From the NCBI GenBank assembly GCA_039704465.1, contig JASFAU010000003.1, forward strand, positions 248,001 to 312,000: a stretch of 64,000 nt of DNA. The letters are read 5' to 3'. Each line of letters opens with the position of its first letter. Within the stretch, counting starts at the first letter, position 1. A program made the position numbers and the translations under genes. Shown here piece by piece: positions 10,165 to 21,583 of the stretch. This DNA is from Plasmodiophora brassicae (taxonomy: Eukaryota > Endomyxa > Phytomyxea > Plasmodiophorida > Plasmodiophoridae). The notes under the pieces were generated by a model, which searched no databases, was not told the DNA's origin, and worked only from the letters and a program-made list of their open reading frames with translations.

Positions 10165-11494
10165 GCCTTGTCCGTCTTGCCGGACGCCTTCAGGGCAGAG
10201 AGCGGCGGCTTCCGACAATGTCCCGGACCATTTTCTGCATCAGAATGCGACTGTCGCCTTCGACGAACTTGCAGCATTGCAGGAAGTCTGACATCCGGGA
10301 TCAGCCTCAATAACGCATTGACGATCTTTCGTGCCCAAGTTTTCGAATCCTTTCCCAGCCATGAGCGCATACGATCCAACGTCCTGCTTCAGGGCGAAAC
10401 AGAGCGAGATCGATGTTTCGACCACTTTGACCTTAGCGACGGCAATCGCCTGCTGTAGGTCCACCGCCGATATACGATCGTTACGAAGGCGGTCGGCGAG
10501 GCGGTTCTCGATCTGCCTCATGAACGATGTGAGTTGCGCGAGCTGGCGATCGGCGTCGTGGAAGATCGCCCTGATCTGCGGCACCTGGTTCAGGTTAGGG
10601 CGACGGCCGCCGGGCGCCCAGCACGGCTTCCTGTCAACGAACGAGTGCGCGTTCGCGAACATCGACTTCATCGACTTGGCGAATTCCAGCGTCGAGTAGG
10701 CCACAGCGATACGCCCGGTGAACAGTCGCTGCCCGGTCATCTCCATCGCCCTGTACTGGCCATTCGGTTGCACGACGCCTGCATCGGGCTGACATCCAGG
10801 TAACGCGGCAACAGCGCTGAGCGTGGCACGCACACCTTGGTGAAGATCAGGCGCGCGTTGTCGAGGTCGTTGCCGACCGTCTTCCGTCCCATGTCGATGG
10901 TTTGGATCCCGGGCAGCAAGGAGCCAGCGTCATCGCGGAACGTGACCAGGAAGACTTGTGGACCATAAGTCTTCCCTTTAACGGTCAGGGTGGCGATCAC
11001 GACTCCTTCGTCGGCGACGAGGCCTTGCGAGATCCAGTTCCTGGCCGCGCGTGGATTCGGCGTGTTGATGATGAACTGACCCGTTGCCCGGTCGAACTCA
11101 GCGGCCGTCTGGACGATGAGCCCGGTGTTGATGCCGGCTAAGAGCTCAGTCAGGCCGAAGCACCCGAGGCGTGGGCGTCCCGCTTCCTGGTGACCATCTG
11201 TGCGATCTGCTCGCGTGTGCCCAGGGCGATGACGGTGCCAGCGAACAGGTTGTAGTGCACAGTGAACCGATTGACGAGCCCAGGGCCGAGGCGCATCGAT
11301 TCCCGGGCGGTCAGACGATGCGCTTCGTAGAAGCGGTGCGGGCGCTCGACGATGTCCGTCTGGGTGAGTAACCCGGTGCAGACGATGCTACGTAGGCGCT
11401 CGGCGGCTTGCTGATACGACATTCTATCACCGACGTCGGCGACCGCCGCCGTGAACGCCTTCCGCCACGCCTCGTCGTCATCGGTAATCGCCAT
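10165..11494 (-). pseudogene. frameshifted tandem copy of the acyl-CoA oxidase gene
   Basis: Starts like its neighbour with MAITDDDEAWRKAFTAA at the ATG at 11492-11494. Comparison with the intact copy shows at least four lesions: a frame break near 11165-11180 after MVTRK, so that the LTELLAG region continues in another frame; a 1-base deletion near 10790 between the RYLDV strand and VVQPNGQ; loss of the intron donor (GT replaced by GC after FENL near 10330); and a deletion of several tens of bases after KMVRDIVG near 10205, after which only a KASGKTDKA remnant remains. The C-terminal PTS1 end is gone. Between the lesions the protein identity to the intact copy is high, so the duplication is fairly recent. 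It could be transcribed but cannot encode a full oxidase. Confidence 0.85.
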
Positions 11495-11746
11495 GCGTTT
11501 CTCGGGTATGAGAATGTAAACGCACGACGGCTCTGGCACTGGCAGTCGAATGGCGCCAGGCCTGTGACCAACAACGCTGGCCTGTTCCGTTTCCTGGTGC
11601 TGCATCTACAGTCTGGACCGTTCGTGAGTGCAGGCGCACATCAGTCTGCGCGCAGCCCTTTGCCTTCGCTGGTATAGGGCCCTTGCCAGCCGCGTCATGT
11701 GGGGGCACGCTGCACGTCACTGGGCGCAAAAAAGTTCGGGCACGTC

Positions 11747-14700
11747 ATGGCGACCGAGGCGTCTGCTCCGCTTGATAAGGTATCCGGCGTAGTTGCCCTG
11801 CCGTTTTCCCAGCGCGTCCGCGGGTGACATTCGGATTTGGTCGGTTTCGCACAGGACCTCGAAGCCGTGTTCGTTGGAATCGTGCCCGAGAGCCCGTCCG
11901 TCGACATCGCGAAGGTCGATGCCGGGTTGGAGTCGAACCAGCAGATCCTGGTCGTCCACGCGACATCGTTTAAGGGCGTGCAGGCGCGCGCCCCGGACCA
12001 GCCGGGGCCGTCCGACCCGTTCCTCAAAGCCGTGCAGGATCGTATCGCCAAGGAACTTGGTGCTAGGCGCACCGCCATCAATGCCTTGTACCAAGACCGT
12101 CGGGGAGACGTCGCTGACCTGCCCCGTCTCCCGATCTTTGTTATCCTACGTGGCGTCCTCGAATCTCCCGATGACGTCTTGTCGTTAGCATCTCGAGGTG
12201 CGCCGCTGTTAACCCTCCTCGGCGTCAATAACGAAGGCGATCCCGACGCCGACGACCGTGCCTCATTGCGGATCGCATCGAAGACACCGGATCTGTCCAC
12301 CACTACGTTACCGATTACGTCGCTGTCTGGTGATACCGTCTTCCCCATCATCCTCGCCGACCATCGCAACCTGCTCCGGTATCGTGCCTGGCGTCAGGAC
12401 GTCCCTATACTGCCAATGCCAAGAGCCTCGTCGGTTCCTCTCGTTGAATACGACGCTGTGCTGAAGCCTATCCCGCATACGATGCAGACCGTCGACGTTC
12501 TCCTCGTTGCCATGTTCCAGCAGGTGGAGAAGATGGTCGCTGGCGAAAAGGCGGCCGAAGACGCTCGTAATCCACCGGTATCTGTCCCGAATGACGTTGA
12601 CCCAGCAATCGTGACGCACCTCGAGGCGACGTGGACCGCTCTGCACCCGAAGAACAATATCGCGAATGTCGTATCGACATCGATGAAAACGCCGACTCTG
12701 ATCGCCGCCGTTGACCGGGATTCGCTGATCGGAGCGCGACACGTGGTCCTGGGCGGGAAGACAGTTAGTGATTCGGGTATGCTGACGACGGCCAGACGTC
12801 TTCGCGACCGCGTCCTGAATGTGCTGTCGGTTCCTATAACAATGCCACAGGTGATCAGTCTGTTGGTTCATCAGCGGTGTGTTACTGACGCTCCCTATAA
12901 GGCGCAGCGTGGTACTCAGCGGACACAACAATTGTCATGCACGACACTGCCTCCTGATCGTTTCTACCATGCGCTAAGGTTGTATACCGCCTTGCGAGGA
13001 AATTCGTTCTTAACGATGACTGCAGGTGCGAAGCATTCAATAAGATGATGTCAACGTTCAGCGCAACGGCTAGCGCCCGCGACTGGCACTTTGGTGATCG
13101 ATCGTTTCGTGAAGCGTTAACGCCAAATGAGATGCAGGCAACGTTAACGAAGGCACTTATGGGAACACCTGTCCCTGTCGAATGCCGTACTGAATCCGGT
13201 ACACATTATTGTCTTCGTAGCCGGAACCAATAATAACCTCAACTGCTTGTAGATGTCGCTGAAGATGCGTTACTGGTTCTCATCCATACGCATACGCCAC
13301 ATCTGCGAACGCTGTCTGAATCGTGGGACCGCGTCCTATGTGGCGAGCTGTCGTACCGCGCATGGTTATCCTCGCCGACGTCTATTCGAGATTCACGTCA
13401 ACCGTCGTTACTCGAAGGGTGCAACTCTGTCGTGCAATCCGTGAAGGAATGCCACATGTTCTTCACTGCAGATAGAGGTCCTTCCTTAACATTCCATTCC
13501 ATCTTGCGTGCTAACGCTTCCACAGGAATCTTGTCGTCGCTTCGTGTGAACGATGACGTTCTGCTGTGGTTGTCGCTGGGAACGGACACGTTTGCCACGT
13601 TCCGGTCCGTTCGCCATCCAACGAATCGTTTCCAGATGACGATGAAATTTCCGGACGACAGCCAGCTGGTCGTGGACAAATCCGGTGTCAGCAGTGTCGC
13701 CTGGGACGGCAACCAGCTGTCAGTCGCTTGGAACGGCGTCGTCACCTGTCGCCAGAGCCCCACTAGCGACTTCTATCGCGTGATCCATACGGATGGACAC
13801 GTCGTGCTGAAACATGCAGACGGAACCGTTGACGTGTACGGTACCGATGGGCGCCTAACACGATACAGTCGCAATTCAACCTGGACGAGCACGGCTCCAG
13901 ATGGATCCTTTCTGTCCTCCGTTGACAAAGACGCTGAAAACGTTGCGGTCGTGTCTCAGACGGACCCAGAATCGTCAGCAGTTATCACGACGCGGGCTGA
14001 TGGCGTGATGACGATCGATTATGTAAGTGGCAACCGGGTGATCGTGTTCCCCGACAGCACCCGGTTCGTGTTCGAGAAGGGTATCACGCGCATCGAGACG
14101 CCATTCGCGGGCAACGTTATTATCAAACAAGGCGAGCGTGGTCCAGGTAAGGCAATCGATCAGCATTTCAGCGTTTTGTTAAGCAACTCCTTGCCAGTTG
14201 CTGTTGAGGTCATCGCCGAGCAGCAGGCGAGTGTGTCACTGGACCTGTCGGCCGGTACCATGTCCTGCTCGAACCCGATTGACAACATACGTATCGTGGC
14301 GACATCGTCCAAGACGATCATCTGCCCCGGCGGGGAGTTCACCTTGCCAGAGCAATGGCGCACACAGGTTACCTCTATCGTCGGGTAGCCCGGTTCATCC
14401 GAAGGACTCAAGATTGTACAACAGGATCGGATCGCACGGTGCTACACCTATGACGGCGGTCGTTTGAGCACGCTGGACGCTGACGACAACTACTTCATGT
14501 TGAGCCACGACGGGACATTCTCCAGGAAGCTACGCATGGAATCAAATAACGTTATTCCTGGGTCAGAAGAGAAAGACCCGATTCCCGTTCAGTACTATGC
14601 AGGACCCGAGGTACGCACACCATTTCTAGCTCGTACGCCGAGACTTAATATTTGCCACAGGATCCCATCGAACCACGAGCGTTCTTGTTACGTGCGAAAG

Positions 14701-16673
14701 GTTCCGGTACGGAATACCTAAGACAAACCGATGTCGTTCGCCTACAGAGCGACGCCGCCCGAACCCAAGACGTTGTGGTCCTGGAACCTCAGGTTCAGCT
14801 TGATCATCTGTGGGCGCATTGCGGAGCTAATCGCTGGTCAGATCATTGTACGGCCTGGCGAGGGCAACGTCGCACCGAAAACGTTCATTACCCATCAACC
14901 GGTCACCAGACGCCGAAAGTTTACGATGGCAATGGAGATCCCGAACATTATTCGCGGAGGTACGGCTGAGGACTAACGCAGGTCGTATTCTCACAAACGA
15001 TTCAACAGGAGCCGGGTGTTCCACCGTTCTTGAATCCAATGACGACCACGTACCATCTCCATATATTATCGCACGTGCCTTGGTCAAACACGCGCCTCTG
15101 TCCAACGATGAAATGAGGTTCTCCTGTCGTTGCTTTGCACAAGACACATTCTGAATCAAATGACAGTCGGGCGCTCAGCGACCTGCAGGCCTGGCGCGAC
15201 AAACGCACTCGTGACGAGGCCAACGACGAGCTCTACGCCACCGTTGTGGAGGACCGATCTGCTTATGAAGTCGAGGAACAACGCCAACTCCAGCGTGCCA
15301 TTCTCGATCGACGTGCAGCTGCGAACGAACCGTCATCGCATTCCCAGGTCTACATGTTTCGTTGCGGAACCCACAGTCTTAACAGTAGCAACAGAACGAG
15401 TCGACTGTGCAGAAGGATGTTCCAGCGGAAGGGCGAAGAGGTGGTAGACCGCGCTCCGTTCACCGCGATGTGGACGACGAAGGTACACTGAACGTCGGAT
15501 ACTTCAACGATCCGGCGGTATCCAGGGCGTTCGACACGCAGAAAGCCGTTCAGCGATTGACGGCACGCTCGGGCCGTGGTGGCGAACGACGCATGACTGA
15601 TACCAGCATCAGCACCACAGAGCAAATCACCGTCCTTCAGGCCCTCGACGAGTTCGCTTTGCTCCTCTCCCGCGTCCTAGAGCCGTCCAATGATACCTCC
15701 ACCGAGAACCTTCACCTCATCGATTTGAGCAAGTATGGGGACAGATTCCAGTTTCTCGCAGTGAGTTGCTAATGGTAAACATAGGGCACCCTACTCAGGT
15801 CTGCTGGCGTCCTGTGCTCGACTAGAGGCGAATGCTGGTCGTATCCTCGAGGCACTTGGGTTGCAAGCCATCCCGGAGACGCAGACGTTCGGGATCGAGC
15901 ACGACCTGGGTGCGTTCAAGGATGCCTTGGACGCGCTGACCGCCGAATCGTATCGCCTGCAGCGCCTTTGCATGAACGTTGGCAGCGAGCAGGCGCCACC
16001 TGCCATCGAGCCAGGACGCGTGGATACGGCAGCAGCCGTCAAGCTCGTTGAGCTGTCGCCATCCGTATCGCCATCACCACAGCCTGCAAAGCAAACAACG
16101 ATGATCGCACGATCTCCCAGCCCGGAATCGTTCGCTCAGCGGGAGGCGAGCGCCCGGCGACGCCTGCGGACGTCAGCGACGATCAAAGCGGCCGCGTACC
16201 ATGGCGAGATCAGTCGGTCCCTAGTCGGGAACCCGTCTACACTCGTGGCGTATGCCCTCATGCGCATCGAACCTGCCGAAGCGTTCTTCGGGGCAGTCGC
16301 CGTCGGCAATACCTATCGTCTGGCGTTACGCGTCACGAACGTGGGCCTGGAGGCGGGTCGATTCGCGATTGACAACGTTGCCGATGACGCTTGTATTCGG
16401 GTGGTACGTACGCCAGGGCCACTAGCACCCGGCATGTCGTCCCGTGTAGAGGTCGAACTATACGCGTCCTCGAAAGGGTCATTCGCGTCGTCGATCACGT
16501 TCCGGACCGAGCTCGAGAACGTTCCGGTTCCCGTGTCGGCCTCTGTCGTCAACGAAGGCGACGTCGTGCAACTGGCACGACATGTTCGCCTGCATTGCCG
16601 GGGACGCCGCCAGGACGTCATCAAGCGCCACCAGGCCCCCAAGAAACAACAACCGGAACGCGTCTCTTTGTAA
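11747..16673 (+). CDS. SPAG17: SPAG17/PF6 central-pair apparatus protein
   Basis: Multi-exon gene. Exon 1 is 11747-11779 (MATEASAPLDK), then introns 11780-11854, 12979-13025, 13217-13252, one near 14364-14447, 14611-14660, 14793-14841 and 14960-15008, and others near 15090-15140, 15345-15410 and 15735-15785; most junctions restore frame. A SPAG17-like N-terminal half is followed by beta-rich repeats built on D-G-x-V-x-x-x-x-x-D-G (14 kb region; HADGTVDVYGTDGRLTRYS), the TEYLRQTDVVRL segment, an RALSDLQAWRDKR helix, and at the C-terminus an MSP/ASH domain (FGAVAVGNTYRLALRVTNVG then PGPLAPGMSSRVEVELYA), which aligns with the SPAG17 end. SPAG17/PF6 is part of the C1a projection of the flagellar central pair and is needed for motility. 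Length about 1,400 residues, shorter than the human protein (about 2,200). Confidence 0.85.
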
Positions 16674-16980
16674 ACGCGTTCGCTGTTTCCCATTGTCATG
16701 CGCTGTCTGTGAACATCGCGTCGCCATCGATACTGTGTCCGGTTGGTTTCGCGATATCGAAGTTTCGTCACTGCCGCACTGCCCAGAGCGCGCAAAAACG
16801 ACCGTCGTTCTCTGCCGACTTTCCCCAACCTGGGGCTGACTTTTGAGGGGGCGGGTCTGTAACACCAAAATGGCTGGGCAACGCCAGTGGGTCTGGGTGA
16901 CCCCACAGCCGGCCGGGGTCACAGTCATAAGTGGGTGTGGGAGCCAGGGTTGAGTTGGGGGCGGGGACGCGCATCTGTGG
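16674..16980. other. intergenic interval between SPAG17 and the F-BAR gene
   Basis: About 300 bases between two plus-strand genes. The second half is G-rich (runs such as gaggggcggg and gttgggggcgggga near 16845-16970) and is the likely promoter of the downstream gene. No gene is called here. Confidence 0.4.
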
Positions 16981-19900
16981 ATGCTATTCGACCTGCCGGC
17001 GCCGCCAACGCCTCGACACTCGTCGAACCTGACTGGGCTGAAGCAGTTGATATTCGAGACGATGGTGGCGACGCCCGGCAAACTGGAAGAGATGCAGCAG
17101 CAGCAGCGAGCGGCCCAGTGGCCTCGTTATCCAGATTCCCCGGTCAGCAAGGTCGAGACGATCGGTGAGATGCTGTCGGATGCAGCGTCCGACGTGCCAT
17201 CGCAGCATGACTGGTTGGAGGACACGATCGTGCACCGGTCGGACCGGAATGAGATCGACGAACAGCTCGACAACGAGATTGACGCAATGGATATGACCAA
17301 CGGCGAAGAAACCAGTGGACCCGTTAACGACGCCCATTCGAAGAAAGGTTCTAGGCAGCGCTTCCCGTGACGATTCTTTACGACAGTTGACCCTTGGACA
17401 TAGAACCGATCCAGTGCCAGAACGCGCCCGAGAAAGACCAACAGGATTTGCAGCCAGGTGCGGCATCGATACTGCCTGCGTTCCACCCGTTGGCGTCGAA
17501 ATCTGGTAGCGAACGGACGTCCTTGAAACCGGAGCCTTCAAGCCTAGAGCCGTTCGGCCCAGCGCCCCTGGATCGGAAGCTGAGCAATCGCTCAGAGGCG
17601 ACTGCCACTGAACAGTTCCAGGGTCTGCGACGCGACCCTATCGTTGGCGTCGTCAACGACCTATCCGGCAAGGTTAACAGATTCGGATCCATGCTGTCTG
17701 ACCTGAAGGCTAAGTCGGACGCTTTGGACGACCTGGCGCAGAATGTGAGCTTGGGAAGAAACCATTACTCTCGTCGCTCGGCTGCTTACGTTGATGTCCA
17801 GGGTGCTGATTTTGCTTGCGCATTCCAAGCCATGCTGGAGACGACCTCATCGCAGTACGCAAATGCAGCGAGTGCATGTTCCTTCTCCTCGCCGACGCCC
17901 GGGAACACTGTCCTGTTTACTGCTCAGCAAATGTGGGGTCTGCTGCAGCTTCGTACGGCGTCGGACATGGACAACTGGGGCTCTCTGTTAGCCAACTTTC
18001 GCCAAGAATGCGTCGTGCCTCTGAGGTACACACTCGTGTTTAGTCAGTCGGGTTGCCCCATCTCTGAGTCTGGCCGTTTGGCGTTTGTTAGTGTTGACAT
18101 CCCACAAATCACGAAAGCGATTCACGCGCTGTTCTCCGAAGCACTTGAGCTCATGGCATCCATTCGGCAGTCCGAAGATACAGTGATTGCTTGTATTGGC
18201 AAGAACCGGGACGCGAAGGAGGCCAGAAAATCCATTTTCTCTCGGTTCGCAATGTATAAGAGCAGAATCAGAAGGCGGTCGATATCTTCAGGTCCGAACC
18301 GATTCTCTACCTGGGGGTAGCCACTGACTTCAGGACAGTGTCGGAAGTCTCCGCTCTTGCCGAGTTCGAGAACGAAATCATAGAGAATGAGATCGAGCGC
18401 GTCACGAGAAGCGAGCAGTATCGCAAGCTGGTCGAAACGTTTGTGAGTCGCCACGTCCCCATTCTGTCTCAGTGCCGGCAGTTGAACCAGAAACGGTACT
18501 TCTGCATCGCAGATTATGACCTTGTCTGATATGGCTCGACAGGCTAATTATCCTTCACGACACTCTTCGTTCTTTCGTCAAGCTGAAGCATTCTTGGATT
18601 GGAGAAACGCTTAGCGACCCTTCGTACCTTCAAAATGCTCTTTCCGACAACCTCTGGCTAGAGAAGGACTTGGGCGTTTTCGAAACGATTGCTCCTCCAA
18701 TCGGAGAACAAAGCAGCGAAGGTGCCAGCTGTTCGGATGATTCAGTCAGTGAACATGGCAGCTTGCCATCCAGGATATCTAGCGTCGGAGAACCCGCGTC
18801 ACGCAAGACCTCGCTTAATGAGGACGACGAAATTCGTGGCATTGTCAGGAACTTCTTCCTGTGCAATGATCGTCCACGATCATACGTTGTTGATATGTAC
18901 AGCAGGATCTGGTTTGCGTCAGTGCAGCAGCTTATCATGGAACAGGTGGGGCACGGACGGTTTCCGCCGGTCATGGGATTTGCTACAGAAGTACAAGGTC
19001 ATGCTTTCTCAACTGTGCTCTGCAATCGAGGTGATTACGTGTTCAAGCGTTCGCCTGAACATATGCGCTGATACTTGTCCAGGGCATGGCACTTGCCATG
19101 GAGATGAGTTCGAAACAGATGCGCAAAGCTGTATCATCCCATGAAGCCTCGGCCTCCAAGTTCTTCAACAGTGAGGCGATCCAGTCGTCATGGCTGGCCC
19201 TGCTAGATTCCTTCAATGCCGAGGCGCAGCAGAACAAAGAAACGGCGAAAATTCTTCGAAAAGGGATATCGATGTTCCAGTTCATTCAGTACGTGACAAA
19301 ACGCAGTCCAATGTCACCCGGCTGATTAGATACTACTGTATCCTAGGTCTGAAGGTAGACAGCTGCGTAGCCAGTTTTCTCGGACCAAGAATGGCCTGGA
19401 TAAGCAGATCACCGAACTAACTGAAGACGTCTCCCGTATGGTGGTGCAGAAATCCCAAGCCCAATCGGCGTTGGCGTCAGCTCGTGCACAGCTGGACTCA
19501 TGTATTGACTTCAAGGACTGTCCAGATCAAAGGCAGTTCAAAACAAGGGTAAGCACGAGGACGTCCGCTGGCAGCGTCATTTACGCTTCTGTCAGATCAA
19601 TGCGTTTGTTAAAGCGCAAACCGCGCTCTTCGATATTCAATCGAAATGCTCCGCTGCACAAAGGAATCTGGAAAGCTTGCAGCGCAGGAGCGATTCTGTT
19701 GTCATGGTCTTCCTACAGACAGCTGAGGTAGGTGGTGCGACTGTGAGCGGCTGTGTGATGACGGATTCTTGTAGGACTGCACTTTGAGGCACTATGAAGA
19801 CACGAAGAGGATCATATTCGGGTTCTTCCGACAGCTGCAGAGCCTGTCTAACGCATCCCGCACATCCATGCAGACTCTGGAACGCATGGTGCAGTCGATT

Positions 19901-21481
19901 GACACAGAAACTGATCTTCGCGAATTTATCCACTCTGTACCCACTTTCCCATGTTCAGTCAGGGCTCCTTGCGCTGACGTAAATTTCCAGATTCATCACA
20001 ATCGTCAAGGACAGGAATCGTCAGAATCCGCAGCGGACGTTGACTTCAGAGAGCAGATTGATGTTTCTTCGTTTGATGCAGTCCGATCGAAGAGTTCGAA
20101 AGGGGTATCTGCATTGCGGTTCCTGATCAGCATTTTCCAGGTACGCCAACCCATTGTGTAGCCTAAATGTTGCTGACACGTACAAAAGGAAGCGAGCACT
20201 ATCGATGACTCGTTTGTTCGCATTCTTCGCAAGTACCCATTCGACATCAGCGCAGGAATTGACCAGTCCAACCGTTACTCATCCCTGACAAACTGCCTTG
20301 TTGGTTTTCAGAAGACGGTATGGTACCACTACGTATTCGCTGATGCCCCCTGACACTGCTTAACCAGATGGAGTGCATCCAAAGTTCCATCGATGAGCGC
20401 AGCTCGCGCATGAAGGAGATCGCAAAGTCACTAAGGCGCCAGGTTACAATGGTATTCTGTCGTGAATGATGCATATGCTTGATACATTACATTCAGAAAA
20501 GCATTATCAAGTCTAACATACTTGATATCGTCAAGCAGGTGACACTATGCGCTCGCTAAATCACAGCAATGAGCTGATGGACGTTTCAGAATCAAACAGC
20601 TGTTCAGAAGGCTGTCTCAGTGGAGACGGCGTATAACAACGTCTCTACGTCATACAAGAAGGCGGTCGAGCATTTGGAAAAGCTAACACTCAAGCACGAA
20701 AAGTCGTTGGAACGGGAACGATCTTTGCCAGCGCCAGAAGGTATGTTCACCAAGTACCGCTGATGCGCCTGTTGACATGCCCTACAGAACGCCGCCAATC
20801 ATTCATTGCAACAATGATCCATGGCAGGCTCCCCCAAAAGAACGCTCGTGCAAGGATGGATTCTGCAATTGAGATTGCGAACCGGACGCAGCGAGCGCTT
20901 GATCACGCGAGCAACGCCTGGAAGGAGGCGATCTCAACACACGGAGCGACTGTGAAATGCCATTTGCAGACTCTTCAGAGCATTAATACTACTCGCATTA
21001 ATGCTGTGAAATGGGCCTTCACGACCCACTGCGAGCACCAAACGTCCGCCGGTTCTTCATTTCGCACCGGTTGGCCGATTCTTACATTGGCGGCAGGTTC
21101 TATGGGCAGCAGCTGAGCGACAATCTGGCAGCCCTTGGCGGCTCCATCGACCGTGTTAACGCCCAGGCTGACCTCAACGCCTTCATCAGGGCCAACGGCT
21201 CCACATCGTCACAGCCTCCCGACTCTGTTATGATCGCTACCTTGGATCGGGACCCAAGCGACAAGAACGACAGTGCCATTGCGACCTGGGTAGCCATGTT
21301 AACAGTTCAGTCCTTCGCAGGTGCTGATTATCGCGTACAGGAGGAACAGTCGTATTGCGAAACAGTTTGCGACACAGTAAGGGACGGGGACCTGAATTCC
21401 TACAGGGAGTCCACCATTGGCGACGCCGCGTTTCACGTTGACGCGGAAATATCCGTCGATTCGAGCTCCAATGGGGACTAA
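16981..21481 (+). CDS. protein with three consecutive F-BAR-like domains
   Basis: About 16 exons with 40-85 base introns join in phase into one frame of roughly 1,270 residues from the ATG at 16981 to the TAA ending at 21481. After a Gln/Ser-rich N-terminus, three helical modules each follow the F-BAR plan: (1) about 17.65-18.64 kb, ending with the YRKLVETFVSRHVPILSQC helix and RLIILHDTLRSFVKL; (2) about 18.88-19.95 kb, starting with SVQQLIMEQKYKVMLSQLCS, a SSWLALLDSFNAEAQQNKE helix and ending SIDTETDLREFI, the classical end of the fold; (3) about 20.0-21.2 kb, from SSFDAVRSKSSKGVSALRFL to NTTRINAVKWAF and NAQADLNAFI. A Ser-rich linker separates modules 1 and 2. F-BAR dimers bend membranes and recruit actin regulators. 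No SH3 or RhoGAP domain is seen. The exon 2/3 junction near 18.18-18.26 kb is the least certain. Confidence 0.65.
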
Positions 21482-21583
21482 ACAGCGTCACGTTCCACTT
21501 CGAGGTACACGATGCAGTCAATCTGTACATCAACGAAGTATGTAAACAAGAACGTTAAGTATATAAGTCGACTTCCGCTGTCG

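Noticed and set aside
10109..10458. Plus-strand frames in the pseudogene region
   Set aside because: They are antisense shadows of the oxidase pseudogene and show no conserved motif.
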